From contig CAYXVG010000010.1 in the NCBI GenBank assembly GCA_964468205.1, positions 1-64,000 on the forward strand: a DNA stretch of 64,000 nt, written 5' to 3'. A model generated the notes under the pieces. It did no database searches and was not told the origin of the DNA. It worked only from the letters and a program-made list of their open reading frames with translations. Positions 17,650 to 26,345 of this stretch are shown piece after piece. The position numbers were made by a program, and so were the translations under genes. This stretch comes from CAWELS01 sp964468205 (lineage in GTDB: Bacteria > Acidobacteriota > Terriglobia > Bryobacterales > Bryobacteraceae). Position 1 is the first letter of the stretch. The number at the start of each line of letters is the position of its first letter.

Positions 17650-18207
17650 CTACCACTTCAGGGGGATCACTGTGAGTTTGTTGGCCTCGATCGTGACTTT
17701 CTCGTTGATCTGGCCGTAGACTGGGGAGTCCACTTTCACTTCGTACGTTCCGGGGGGCAGGAGCATGCCGCCGCCGGGATTGTTGAACTCGTCCACGTAG
17801 CCCCAGAACGCCTCGTTAACATATACAGCGCTCGTATCCCCGTGGACAACCGACATGAAGGAATCCGGAACGCCGCCGCCGAAACGAAGACGTCCATACG
17901 GCGGGGGAGCCGGTTGTTTCGGGGTCAGCTTGAAGTTCACTTTGGTCGTGTTTCCCTCCTCCACTGTGACGGTAGTCTTGAAGTCCTCGTACCGAGGATC
18001 CCGAAGCACGACCTCGTGTGAACCTGGTTCCACCGCGTACTTTTCCGCAACAGTGAACCGCGATGCCGGTCCAAGATACTCTCCGTCTACAAAAACGCCT
18101 GCCCGTCCTTCATTGCCAACGCACTTGATGTAGCCCTGAGAAAGCGCGGGAGCAGCAAGAGCCGCGAACGCGAATATCAACATTAAAGCTAGCCGGAATT
18201 GTCTCAT
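17650..18207 (-). CDS. Secreted PEGA-domain protein
   Basis: This 185-residue protein has a signal peptide (LALMLIFAFAALAAPALSQG) and two PEGA-like beta modules. The first is AGVFVDGEYLGPASRFTV then VEPGSHEVVLRDPRYEDF; the second is AVYVNEAFWGYVDEF then LLPPGTYEVKVDSPVYGQ. PEGA modules are found in surface and periplasmic proteins and have a structural or binding role that is not settled. It is a single gene with its own terminator. The start ATG at 18207 gives the signal peptide directly. Confidence 0.8.
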   Translation of the reverse strand: MRQFRLALMLIFAFAALAAPALSQGYIKCVGNEGRAGVFVDGEYLGPASRFTVAEKYAVEPGSHEVVLRDPRYEDFKTTVTVEEGNTTKVNFKLTPKQPAPPPYGRLRFGGGVPDSFMSVVHGDTSAVYVNEAFWGYVDEFNNPGGGMLLPPGTYEVKVDSPVYGQINEKVTIEANKLTVIPLKW

Positions 18208-18304
18208 AGCAATAGTAGGATGTTACATGAAGCGCCCCGGTTGCAAGCGGAATTAGCACTTTTCGCTAACCAGTCTCCTGCAAACGGGGCTGTAGGGGAG
18301 ACGG

Positions 18305-19261
18305 CTAGCGAGCCAGACCGGGCACGCCACCGAGCGTTGGCGCTGTTCTTACGGACCGGATGATGGCGTGAGCGGCGGCGAGGGCCGCCGCGGTTCCGAG
18401 GATGTCCGCCGGGACTTTTCTGTCGCCGGCTGAGAGGGCGATCACCAGGTCGCCGTCCACTGAGGTCCAGACCGGGCTGATGGTGCGCGCTACCCCGGTC
18501 GCCGCCATTCGGGCCAGGCGAGTCGCCTCGGGCTTGGTGAGAACGGCATTTGTGGCCACGGCGACAAGTGTCGTGTTCTCGCCGACCCGCCCTGGAGCCG
18601 CACCCGCCCGCATGGCGGCCGCAGTGTCCAGCAGGTCCAGCCCATCAGGGTCGCGGCGGGCGCCGGCAATGAGCTTGCCGCTTTCGATATCGAGGATGTC
18701 GCCGAACGCGTTCACCACGGCCAGCGCCGACACGCGGCCGCCACTGTACCTCCCCGCGAGTTCAACGGTGGCGCTTCCGATACCTGCCTTCATCGCGTGG
18801 CTCATTCCCCGGATTTTTCCGACGGTGGCGCCTGTGCCGGCGCCCACGGCTCCTTCGTCCACCGGCTCAGAGTTGGCCGCGGCCGCTGCTTTCCTGCCCA
18901 TCGCCAGATTCGGCCGCACGTCGGCCCGCCCGATTCCAAGGTCGTAGAGAATCGCTCCGGCGACCAGGGGGACCCGGGCTGCGCCGGTGGGAAAGCCGGC
19001 ACCCACAGATTCGAGATGGCCACGGACCCCGCTGGCCGCTTCGAGGCCGAAGGCGCTGCCTCCGGCGAAGCAGATGCCGTGAATCTCCTCCGTCAGATGG
19101 AGTGGCGAGAGAAGCCCAAACTCTTCAGTGCCGGTAGCGGCGCCGCGAACGTCACACCCGGCGGCCGCACCCCCGGGGACAAGGATTGCCGTGCAACCGG
19201 TCAACGCCTCATAGTCCGAGGCGTGGCCCACGAGGATTCCGGGAATGTCTGTCAGGCTCAT
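18305..19261 (-). CDS. P1 family (S58/DmpA-type) peptidase
   Basis: The 318-residue protein matches the self-processing DmpA/BapA group of the Ntn-hydrolase-like fold: GILVGHASDYEALTGCTAIL at the start, GGSAFGLEAASGV, and the cleavage region MKAGIGSATVEL, in which Ser163 after Gly would be the nucleophile created by autocleavage. Members are aminopeptidases or act on beta-amino acid amides. No signal peptide is present. It is divergent from the mla genes with about 80 nt between the starts. Confidence 0.88.
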   Translation of the reverse strand: MSLTDIPGILVGHASDYEALTGCTAILVPGGAAAGCDVRGAATGTEEFGLLSPLHLTEEIHGICFAGGSAFGLEAASGVRGHLESVGAGFPTGAARVPLVAGAILYDLGIGRADVRPNLAMGRKAAAAANSEPVDEGAVGAGTGATVGKIRGMSHAMKAGIGSATVELAGRYSGGRVSALAVVNAFGDILDIESGKLIAGARRDPDGLDLLDTAAAMRAGAAPGRVGENTTLVAVATNAVLTKPEATRLARMAATGVARTISPVWTSVDGDLVIALSAGDRKVPADILGTAAALAAAHAIIRSVRTAPTLGGVPGLAR

Positions 19262-19340
19262 TGCGGACTGCTCTATCGTCGCAATTCAGGAGGCTTGCGG
19301 CAAGCGGTGCGGGGCTGTAACCGGACCGAAGGCGGTCACT

Positions 19341-20132
19341 ATGGTAGCATCAAGTGGACGAGGGAAGCGCAGCTTGCTCGACTTCTTGAAGCCACCAGTT
19401 CTAGCCTTCCAGGACTTCATAATCCTCGCTGGCCGAGCGTTCCGGAACGTCCTCCGCAAACCCCACTATTTCGACGATATCTGTCTCCAAATGGAGTCTT
19501 TCGGCGTCGGAAGCATGCCGATCGTGATCCTCACTGGTTTCTTCAGCGGGGCGATCCTCGCGCTTCAGATGGCAAATGCGCTGAACACTTACGGCGCGAC
19601 GAGCACGGTGGGGCAGATCGTGTCCCTGGCGCTGGTGCGTGAGATGGGCCCCGTGCTGACGGCGCTCCTGGTGGCCGGCCGCAACGCGAGCGGGATGGCG
19701 AGCGAACTCGGTTCGATGAAGGTGACCGAGCAGATCGACGCCATGCGCGCCCTGGGTACCGACCCGGTTCAGAAGCTGGTGACGCCGCGTCTGATCGCGA
19801 TGGCGATTGTCCTGCCGCTGCTGGTGGTGATCGCCGACTTTATCGGGTTGATCGGCGGCTACATTGTTTCCTGCCCGGTGCTGGGTTTGACCACGGCGAC
19901 GCACTACTGGCAAAGTAGCTGGCGTGCGCTCGAGTACAGCGACATCGCCCAGGGACTCGTGAAACCGTTCGCGTTCGCCATTGTGATCGCGCTGGTAGGA
20001 TGCTTCTACGGTATCCGGACTACGGGAGGAACTCAGGGAGTCGGGCTGGCGACCACGCGCGCGGTGGTGGTGGCCTGCATATGGGTGTTTGTGTTGACTT
20101 TCCTGATCGGCAAGATGTTCGTGAGTCTCTAG
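19341..20132 (+). CDS. mlaE: MlaE-type ABC transporter permease (lipid transport)
   Basis: The 263-residue protein has the MlaE family core: PIVILTGFFSGAILALQ, LVREMGPVLTALLVAGRNAS and SELGSMKVTEQIDAMRALG, then GLIGGYIV and a C-terminal helix FVLTFLIGKMF. It forms the membrane part of an MCE phospholipid transporter. The frame is open upstream, but the ATG at 19341 fits the homologous start; earlier ATGs would overlap the divergent peptidase. The stop abuts the ATP-binding subunit gene with no gap, so the two are surely co-translated. The symbol is by family, not proof of orthology. Confidence 0.92.
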   Translation: MVASSGRGKRSLLDFLKPPVLAFQDFIILAGRAFRNVLRKPHYFDDICLQMESFGVGSMPIVILTGFFSGAILALQMANALNTYGATSTVGQIVSLALVREMGPVLTALLVAGRNASGMASELGSMKVTEQIDAMRALGTDPVQKLVTPRLIAMAIVLPLLVVIADFIGLIGGYIVSCPVLGLTTATHYWQSSWRALEYSDIAQGLVKPFAFAIVIALVGCFYGIRTTGGTQGVGLATTRAVVVACIWVFVLTFLIGKMFVSL

Positions 20133-20966
20133 ATGATTGCGGATACCGCCGGCACAGTATTGCGATTTGAGAACGTCACACTGAGTTTTGGCGGCGAGGA
20201 AGTGGCGCTTGACGGTGTTTCGTTTTCCGTGCGCTCCGGCGAATCCTGCGTCATTCTCGGCGCGGCGGGAAGCGGCAAAACAGTGCTGTTGAAGCTTGCC
20301 ACGGGCCTGCTGAAACCAGACGGAGGGCGGGTTTTCCTCTTTGGGCAGGACATCACCGACAAGGAAGAGAAGGATCTGTATGAGCTGCGGGCCAAGGTCG
20401 GGATACTGTTTCAGGAGGGGGGCTTGTTTGACTCGCTGACAATCGCGGAGAATGTCGGCTATCCGCTCGTGAACCAGCCAGCCATCAAATGCCCTCCCGA
20501 AGATGTGCAGCCGCGAGTTGTGGACGCGCTACGATTCGTTGAGTTGGAGCATACGCTGAACAAATTCCCCTCGGAACTCTCCGGCGGCATGCGGCGCCGG
20601 GTCGGCATAGCGCGCGCGAACGTAACCGGGCCGCCCCTGGTGCTCTACGATTCTCCGACGGCCGGCCTCGATCCGATCACCGCGTACGTCATCATGGGAT
20701 TCGTGGTGAAGGAGCGAGACACGAAGAATACGACCACGTTGATGGTGACACACCGCTACCAGGATGGCTTCATTCTGGCAAATTATCGATACAATCGAGA
20801 CACGGGACAGATCCAACTCGCATCAGGCAATGCCCGCGATGAGGCGCCACCCACAAAGTACCTGGTGATGCGGGGGGGCAAGCTCGTGTTCGAAGGGAAC
20901 CAACGGGAGTTGGAAGCCTCGAGCGACGCCTACGTGCAGAAGTTCGTGAAGAAGTTGGACACTTAG
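20133..20966 (+). CDS. mlaF: MlaF-type ABC transporter ATP-binding protein with Ser in place of the catalytic Glu
   Basis: The 277-residue ATPase has Walker A GAAGSGKT (43-50), signature LSGGMRRRVGIARA (149-162) and a switch His in MVTH (207). The Walker B motif reads LVLYDSPTAGLDP: Asp173 is present but the next residue is Ser174, where nearly all ABC ATPases have the catalytic Glu. The codons (GAT TCT) are unambiguous. There is also an insert of about 25 residues (NYRYNRDTGQIQLASGN region, 218-241) before the last strands. It directly follows mlaE and precedes the MCE subunit by 10 nt, so all three form one transporter. Confidence 0.92.
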   Translation: MIADTAGTVLRFENVTLSFGGEEVALDGVSFSVRSGESCVILGAAGSGKTVLLKLATGLLKPDGGRVFLFGQDITDKEEKDLYELRAKVGILFQEGGLFDSLTIAENVGYPLVNQPAIKCPPEDVQPRVVDALRFVELEHTLNKFPSELSGGMRRRVGIARANVTGPPLVLYDSPTAGLDPITAYVIMGFVVKERDTKNTTTLMVTHRYQDGFILANYRYNRDTGQIQLASGNARDEAPPTKYLVMRGGKLVFEGNQRELEASSDAYVQKFVKKLDT

Positions 20967-20976
20967 AGAAGCGCCT

Positions 20977-22050
20977 ATGCCCTCAAAAGAGAAAATCCGG
21001 TGGGCCCAGTTGAAGGTCGGTATCGTCGCAATAATCGCCCTGGCGCTGGTCTTCGTGCTGGTCTTCTTGATGACCGGCGACAGAGCGTTCTTCAGCAAGG
21101 ACGTGACGGTCTACACGTACCTTGATGACGCCGCCGCCATCGGCGAGGGGTCGCCGGTCCGGCTGAACGGTATTCTCGTTGGCAGCATACGGAACGTCAG
21201 CCTTTCCGGCGAATCCGCGCGGAACCGGATCATCCGGGTGACGATGGGAATCAACGAGAAGTATCTGCCCCTCATTCCTTCCGATTCGGTGGCGGCCATC
21301 TCGGCCGAGAACGTCCTTGGCAGCAAATACATCAACATCAAGAAAGGGCAGGGGACGTCGCCAGTCGAGCCGGGCGGCGAAATAGCAAGCCTCGACACGA
21401 GAGACTTCGAAGAGCTGGTTGCGGGCGGATACGCCACACTGGACTCGCTGCGCAGCATTCTCCGCCGCATTGACGCGATCATTGCGGAAGTCGAAGTGGG
21501 GCGAGGCTCGATCGGGAAGCTTCTCGCCGATGACGAGCTTTATAACCAGCTCACGGGAACCGTCGCGGAGGCGCACGAATTGACCGAGGCGCTCAATCGC
21601 GGCGAGGGCACTATCGGCAAGCTGATTTACGATGACGCCATCTACGCTGAGCTTCGCACGGTGATCGAGCGCGTCGACAGGATGATTGAGGGCATAGAGG
21701 GAGGCGAGGGCACGGTTGGGAGGTTGCTCAAGGACGAGGCCCTCTACGACGATGTACGCGCCACGGTCAATGAGCTCCAAACACTGGTTGCGGAGTTGAA
21801 CGAGGGCAAGGGAACCGCTGGAAAACTGCTCAAGGACGAGGAACTGCACGACAGAATTGCCGCAGTCGTGGACGAGTTGAACGCCACAATTCACAACGTC
21901 AATACGGGCCAGGGAACGATCGGGCAGTTGATGGTGAATCCACAGCTCTATGAGTCGCTGAACGGCGCCAGCTTTGAGCTAAACGAGTTCCTGAAGGAAT
22001 TCCGGAAAGATCCGAGGAAGTTTTTGCGGATCAAGGCCTCGATCTTCTAG
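20977..22050 (+). CDS. mlaD: MlaD/MCE-domain substrate-binding protein with five-repeat tail
   Basis: The 357-residue protein has one N-terminal membrane anchor (VGIVAIIALALVFVLVFLM), then an MCE domain (~43-140; VTVYTYLDDAAAIGEGSPVR, NVLGSKYINIKKG). After it come five copies of a GxGTIGKLLxDxxLY motif starting at residues 175, 209, 243, 277 and 311, exactly 34 residues apart. MCE proteins form hexameric rings or tubes that shuttle lipids between membranes. The repeats probably form an extended helical tail. It is the third gene of the mlaEF operon. Confidence 0.92.
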   Translation: MPSKEKIRWAQLKVGIVAIIALALVFVLVFLMTGDRAFFSKDVTVYTYLDDAAAIGEGSPVRLNGILVGSIRNVSLSGESARNRIIRVTMGINEKYLPLIPSDSVAAISAENVLGSKYINIKKGQGTSPVEPGGEIASLDTRDFEELVAGGYATLDSLRSILRRIDAIIAEVEVGRGSIGKLLADDELYNQLTGTVAEAHELTEALNRGEGTIGKLIYDDAIYAELRTVIERVDRMIEGIEGGEGTVGRLLKDEALYDDVRATVNELQTLVAELNEGKGTAGKLLKDEELHDRIAAVVDELNATIHNVNTGQGTIGQLMVNPQLYESLNGASFELNEFLKEFRKDPRKFLRIKASIF

Positions 22051-22066
22051 CCGCGGATTCACACGG

Positions 22067-22936
22067 ATGCGCACTGATGATTCACCATCCCCGAGCCCCC
22101 GGCGGCTGGTGGTGAATGCGGATGATTTTGGCTTCACCGAAGGAGTGAACCGTGGAATCGTGAAGGCGCACCACGAGGGGATTCTCACAGCTACGACCCT
22201 GATGGCGAATGGTTCCGCATTCGATCATGCAGTAGCCCTGGCGGGGGAGTGCCCGTCGCTCGACATCGGCTGCCATCTTGTTCTCGTTCAGGGGTCCTCG
22301 ATGCTGACGGGGGAGCCACTGCCGCGAACACCCGGAGCATTGTTACGGCAGGTGATGCTGGGGAGGATTCCGGTCTACGAGGAGCTCGCCGCACAGGTTC
22401 GGAAGATTCTCGCGGCTGGAGTTCGACCGAGCCACCTCGATACCCACAAGCATACGCATCTGCTGCCGCCGGTCCTCGACGCCGTGGCGCGAATCTCCCG
22501 CGAGTTTCACATTCCCTGGGTCCGCCGGCCGTTCGATCTGCCCATCGATGCGAACGGGACGCCGCTGGGGAAGAGGATGATCAGCCGTAGCGTGGGCATG
22601 CTGCGACGGCGTTTCCACCGTGTTCTCGCTGCTCATGGCTGCCGCACCACTGATCATTTCGCCGGCTTCTTGATGACGGGTCGCTTCCGCACGGCGGAGT
22701 TGATATCGTTGATCCGGCGGCTGCCGGAGGGATCTACCGAGTTTATGTGCCATCCGGGCTATGCCGACAGCGAATTGCAGAGCGCCGCGACGCGCCTTGT
22801 GTTGAGCCGCGAGCGGGAGTTGGAAGCGTTGACAGCCAACGAAACACGGGCCGCGCTCGGCGAGTGCGGGGTGGAACTGGTGAGCTATCCTGGCTTAGAG
22901 GCCGCGGAGGAACGGGGAGAGGCGCGAACATCTTGA
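22067..22936 (+). CDS. ChbG/HpnK (YdjC) family carbohydrate or lipid deacetylase
   Basis: The 289-residue protein carries the YdjC deacetylase motifs: VVNADDFGFTEGVNRGI with the metal-binding Asp pair, SLDIGCHLVLVQG with His, and PSHLDTHKHTHLLPPV with the His cluster, then STEFMCHPGYAD. The family removes acetyl groups from amino sugars (ChbG) or hopanoid intermediates (HpnK). It lies 16 nt after the MCE gene in the same direction, and the OsmC gene follows after 12 nt, so it may be part of a longer operon. The start has no clear ribosome site. Placement next to a lipid transporter hints at, but does not prove, a lipid substrate. Confidence 0.85.
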   Translation: MRTDDSPSPSPRRLVVNADDFGFTEGVNRGIVKAHHEGILTATTLMANGSAFDHAVALAGECPSLDIGCHLVLVQGSSMLTGEPLPRTPGALLRQVMLGRIPVYEELAAQVRKILAAGVRPSHLDTHKHTHLLPPVLDAVARISREFHIPWVRRPFDLPIDANGTPLGKRMISRSVGMLRRRFHRVLAAHGCRTTDHFAGFLMTGRFRTAELISLIRRLPEGSTEFMCHPGYADSELQSAATRLVLSRERELEALTANETRAALGECGVELVSYPGLEAAEERGEARTS

Positions 22937-22948
22937 GGAGGTATAGAA

Positions 22949-23425
22949 ATGGGGCAGGTTCTCTATGAGTCGAAGGCGAAGATTGAGCGTGTGAAGGGGC
23001 CGGTGCGGCTCGCCTGGATACCCGGCGAGAAGGATCCGGTGACGTTTGGGGTGCATGGTGCAATCGCTGAGCATTACGGAGTTTCGCCGGATAAATCCGA
23101 GCCGCGGGCAACTACGATCGACTATGTCATCGCCGCGACCGGCGGTTGACTGATGGGTACCTACGGAGGCGCGCTGGAGGCGCGTCAAGTGAAGGCCAGC
23201 GAAGGGAAGCTGACGGCGGACGTAAGCGGAGAGGTCGAGAAAGCAGACGATGGCGTGCTCGTTATCAAGCGGATACACATCGTGCTGCGCCTGCGGGCGC
23301 CCGGCGAGGCCCGGGCAACGGCCGAGAGGGTGCACGGGTTCTACGCTGAAAAGTGTCCGGTATTCCGTTCGGTCCGGGCCGCTATTGACGTCACTTCGGA
23401 GTTGGAGTTTGAGGCGGAGGATTAA
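22949..23425 (+). CDS. OsmC family peroxidase, predicted selenoprotein (in-frame TGA at residue 67)
   Basis: A single frame of 158 residues is interrupted by one TGA at 23147-23149. Before it the protein reads TTIDYVIAATGG; after it reads LMGTYGGALEARQV. In OsmC/Ohr proteins this GGC position is the peroxidatic cysteine, so TGA falls exactly at the catalytic residue. The second conserved cysteine is intact (HGFYAEKCPVFRSV, Cys136), as is the IHIVLRLRAPG strand. A SECIS-like hairpin lies 18 nt after the TGA. The ATG at 23153 after the TGA has no ribosome site, whereas the gene start at 22949 has GAGGAGGT about 6 nt upstream. The product should reduce organic peroxides. A nonsense mutation is the alternative but fits less well. 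Confidence 0.9.
23168..23186 (+). promoter_or_regulatory. Bacterial SECIS-like hairpin
   Basis: GGCGCGC (23168-23174) pairs with GCGCGTC (23180-23186) in 7 base pairs, one of them G:U, closing a five-base loop TGGAG. Its loop begins 26 nt after the TGA and has G at the second position, as expected for a SelB-binding bacterial SECIS. Confidence 0.75.
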
Positions 23426-23474
23426 ACCTGCCGAAAAGCGCCTGATGCGGCGACTGGCGTGGAAGGAGGTTAAA

Positions 23475-25424
23475 ATGCGCTGGAGCGGTATCGCGTTCTT
23501 GCTGACCTTGCTGATCCTTCCCGCTTTATCGGGTAAAGCCGAATACACGTGCGCCCTACCGGCGGCTATCGAGGCGGAGTTGCAGGCGCTGCCGGCGATG
23601 GATGATTTCTCGCTTGACTTCGAGCAGCGTTCCGCGCCCCGGCGGGAGTTCGCGGCGGAACATCCTGACAATCTGCTCGTGCATCTGCGAGTGCAAGAGG
23701 CCTGGAGCCGGACACCATGGCTCGACAAGGAATGGGACCGGCTGCTTGCCGGATACCGCGCCATGTCAAACCGGACGGACGGTTTGCTGCTGGAAGCCAG
23801 TCTTTTGATGGATGTCGAGCCCCAGCGGAGCCGTGAGATGCTGCTTCGGATTCTCGACCGGCAGCCGGACCATCCGTGGGCGCATTTTGTCATGATCGGC
23901 TGGGCTCGTGGCAACCCGAGCCAGGATCCCAAGCTTGAGGAGCAGCACTTTCGGGAATTCCGGCGGTTGTGCCCGGAGAGCATCGACGTCTTCCGGTATT
24001 CTGGCGGACTGACCGATCCGGGGCTAATCACGCGGGCCGCCGCCGACGGCCAGCGGCTCCTGTTCGGCAGAACGGACGACCGAGCCCTCGGAGCATGGCC
24101 GGCCGTGTGGCGCTTGATGCTCGATGCGGATCCGGGAGACCCGGCCGGTACACAGGCGAGGATTCGCGCCCAATTGCAGGCGGTGGCCGCGCTCGACAAA
24201 CTGGACAGCAGAGGCTGGTACCGGGCCTTGCAGAGCGGCTATGCACTTCTTGGCGGCGAGGAAGCAGCCCGGGCGGTGGAGGACAGAATCCTGGCCGAGC
24301 GCGCGGCGTCTTCTCTCGCCTTCACCATCTCGATCCGGCGTGGCGAAAAGCCGCACGAACGGTTACCGGGCGGATCTCCGGAAGAACGGCGGGCGCACAA
24401 TCGCGAGGTCTACCAAAATGCGAAGGCGGAACACGAGCGCTGGCCGAACGCGCCCCAGCCGCTCTTCCGGATGGTCACGGCCGTCTTCCGGCAGGACGTC
24501 GCGTTAGACGAGAAGCTCCGCGTGATCGACGGCTTCCTCGAGATGGCGTCGCGCTACCCGGACTATGCACCGTCCCACGTTCCTCGCGCAAAGTTGTCGA
24601 TTGCCGGATTCTACACGGAGCAAAAGATACGGCTGGACCGGGTTCCCAGTTTGGTGGAGGAGGCGTTGCGGACGACCGTGGAGTCGATGCGGTACTGGAA
24701 GCGCGGCGACCCGGAAGGGCAGCGCCATTTGCGAACGTCAAACCAGGATCAGGCACAGCGGCTGATGCTCCGGTACTACGAGGTAACAGAGCAACCCGAG
24801 AAGCGAAAAGAACTGGCGGCCGAACTCCGGAAGGAACTCGACGATCGGCCGGGGCCGGGAGCCAGCCAAAGCGAAGTAAGAGCTTACAACAGCCGGCTCT
24901 GGGCCTACCGCAAGCTGGCCCAAGAATTGCATTTTCCGGCCGAGGATCTGCCACCCGTCCAGGCCACCGAGGACGCGGCCCGCACGCCGATCGAGCCGTT
25001 CGAGGCGGTGACCGCGGCCGGCGAACCGGTCAGCACCCGCCATTGGAGCGGGAAAGCCACGCTCGTGCACGTCTTCGCCACATGGTGTGAGGAGTGCCGC
25101 GAACAGCACCATGATCTGCAGAAGCTTTATCAGCATCTCGCCGCCGATCCGATCCGGTCCGTGCTGGCGATCAGCATCGACCGGGACATCGAGGTAGTGC
25201 GCGCCTATTTGGAGAAGAATGGTTTCACGTTCCCGGTGATCGTCGGCCGCGAATATGCGGAGAAGATCGCCCCCGGCGAAGACCTTCCCCAGAACTGGAT
25301 CGTCGACGGCCACGGCAACCGTGTCACCCGGATGGTGAATTACTCGGGCGAAGCGGAGCGCAGCAATCTGCTCCTGGTGATGGACCGGTTGCAGGCGCAG
25401 ACCGAGACGGCCGGAATGCAGTGA
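23475..25424 (+). CDS. Secreted helical-repeat protein with C-terminal TlpA-like thioredoxin domain
   Basis: The 649-residue protein starts at ATG 23475, preceded by a near-perfect AAGGAGGT, and has a signal peptide (IAFLLTLLILPALSGKA). Residues ~40-500 are helical and TPR-like without a sharp motif. Residues ~520-640 form a thioredoxin-fold domain with VHVFATWCEECREQHHDL, so the CxxC is Cys-Glu-Glu-Cys, and the VRAYLEKNGFTFPVIVG and LPQNWIVDGHGN motifs of TlpA/ResA proteins follow. It would act in the periplasm as a thiol-disulfide oxidoreductase. It comes 49 nt after the predicted OsmC selenoprotein in the same direction. Confidence 0.82.
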   Translation: MRWSGIAFLLTLLILPALSGKAEYTCALPAAIEAELQALPAMDDFSLDFEQRSAPRREFAAEHPDNLLVHLRVQEAWSRTPWLDKEWDRLLAGYRAMSNRTDGLLLEASLLMDVEPQRSREMLLRILDRQPDHPWAHFVMIGWARGNPSQDPKLEEQHFREFRRLCPESIDVFRYSGGLTDPGLITRAAADGQRLLFGRTDDRALGAWPAVWRLMLDADPGDPAGTQARIRAQLQAVAALDKLDSRGWYRALQSGYALLGGEEAARAVEDRILAERAASSLAFTISIRRGEKPHERLPGGSPEERRAHNREVYQNAKAEHERWPNAPQPLFRMVTAVFRQDVALDEKLRVIDGFLEMASRYPDYAPSHVPRAKLSIAGFYTEQKIRLDRVPSLVEEALRTTVESMRYWKRGDPEGQRHLRTSNQDQAQRLMLRYYEVTEQPEKRKELAAELRKELDDRPGPGASQSEVRAYNSRLWAYRKLAQELHFPAEDLPPVQATEDAARTPIEPFEAVTAAGEPVSTRHWSGKATLVHVFATWCEECREQHHDLQKLYQHLAADPIRSVLAISIDRDIEVVRAYLEKNGFTFPVIVGREYAEKIAPGEDLPQNWIVDGHGNRVTRMVNYSGEAERSNLLLVMDRLQAQTETAGMQ

Positions 25425-25433
25425 GGAGTTCGA

Positions 25434-26345
25434 TTACGGCACGTAGTATCCGGCTCGCAACCGAAGCTCCGCATTCGGGTAGCGGGTGCGCGCCTCTTCG
25501 GCCAGGCTCACCTCCACCTCGCGGAACTCGCCGGACATCCCGCCCGGGGCGCGGTAGTGCAGGCTGTAGCGGGCGCGGATGCGGTCCAGAATTGCCCGGA
25601 ACGCCGGACCGGCATTCTTCGCCTGAATAACATCCCCGCCGGTTTCCCTAGCCAATAGGAAGACATCGGGTTGGGTGAAATCCGGGTTGGCTCCCTCGGG
25701 ACCGCGCTTCGGCGGCTTCGATCCGCCCACGACGATCGCATTCAAGACGGCGTCCGCTTCGAAAAGCGCTCGGAGCACCTTCTCATTCGGCATTTTGTAG
25801 GCAAGCCCCTTGTTGTCGGTGAGGATCAGGATGGCGCGGCGGCCTTCCCTGCCGGCCAGATCATCTTTCATCCGTTCGGCAGCGCTAATCACCGAGGTGT
25901 TGATGCGGGTGCCGGCCCCGAGGTCGCGGGCGTGCATTGAACCGAGGATGGCGCTGGAGATGCCATCCACGTCTTCCGTGAATTCCCGGAGCATATCGGC
26001 GTTGCGGCCAAACACCATAATGCCCACCTGGTCGCCGGGCTCGAGCGCCTGCAGAGCCTCTGTGGCGGCTGCGGCCATTTGTTTGACGTGCTTCCGCATG
26101 CTTCCGCTCACGTCCAGCAGCAGGAGCACGTGCAGCTTCTCGCTCTCCTCGCCAAAATGGACGACCGGCTGAGGCGCGCCCTCGTCCCGGACGATGAAGT
26201 CGCTCCGCGTGAGACCGGTCACAGTCTGCTTGCCGCTGGTCACCTGAACATCAATTTTCACCAGAGAAACGCCGGCGGAGAACGTGGGAGCCTGGCCAGA
26301 GGAGGAGGACGCCGCTGCCAGTAGTAGGATGAAAAACGACCGCAT
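25434..26345 (-). CDS. Secreted VWA-domain protein (acidobacterial VWFA-related type)
   Basis: The 303-residue protein has a signal peptide (MRSFFILLLAAASSSSGQ), the opening VKIDVQVTSGKQTVTGLTRS with DFIVRDEGAPQ typical of the acidobacterial VWFA-related family, and a VWA domain with the metal site DVSGSM and later ILILTDNKG. Members are abundant in this phylum; their partner is unknown. The chosen ATG at 26345 lies in the same GCATGC palindrome as the selB start, so the two genes face away with no spacer. GATAAT on the minus strand (26353-26358) ends 7 nt before this ATG, which suggests a leaderless mRNA. Confidence 0.82.
   Translation of the reverse strand: MRSFFILLLAAASSSSGQAPTFSAGVSLVKIDVQVTSGKQTVTGLTRSDFIVRDEGAPQPVVHFGEESEKLHVLLLLDVSGSMRKHVKQMAAAATEALQALEPGDQVGIMVFGRNADMLREFTEDVDGISSAILGSMHARDLGAGTRINTSVISAAERMKDDLAGREGRRAILILTDNKGLAYKMPNEKVLRALFEADAVLNAIVVGGSKPPKRGPEGANPDFTQPDVFLLARETGGDVIQAKNAGPAFRAILDRIRARYSLHYRAPGGMSGEFREVEVSLAEEARTRYPNAELRLRAGYYVP

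Noticed and set aside
22949..23425. Reading the OsmC locus as two separate genes or as a nonsense-inactivated pseudogene
   Set aside because: The TGA falls precisely on the catalytic position, the frame stays open and conserved afterwards, a SECIS-like hairpin follows, the second ATG lacks a ribosome site and selB is nearby.
22895..24199. A 434-codon minus-strand frame opposite the OsmC and thioredoxin-like genes
   Set aside because: The plus strand has conserved domains and good ribosome sites; the minus frame is Arg/Ser-rich and resembles nothing.
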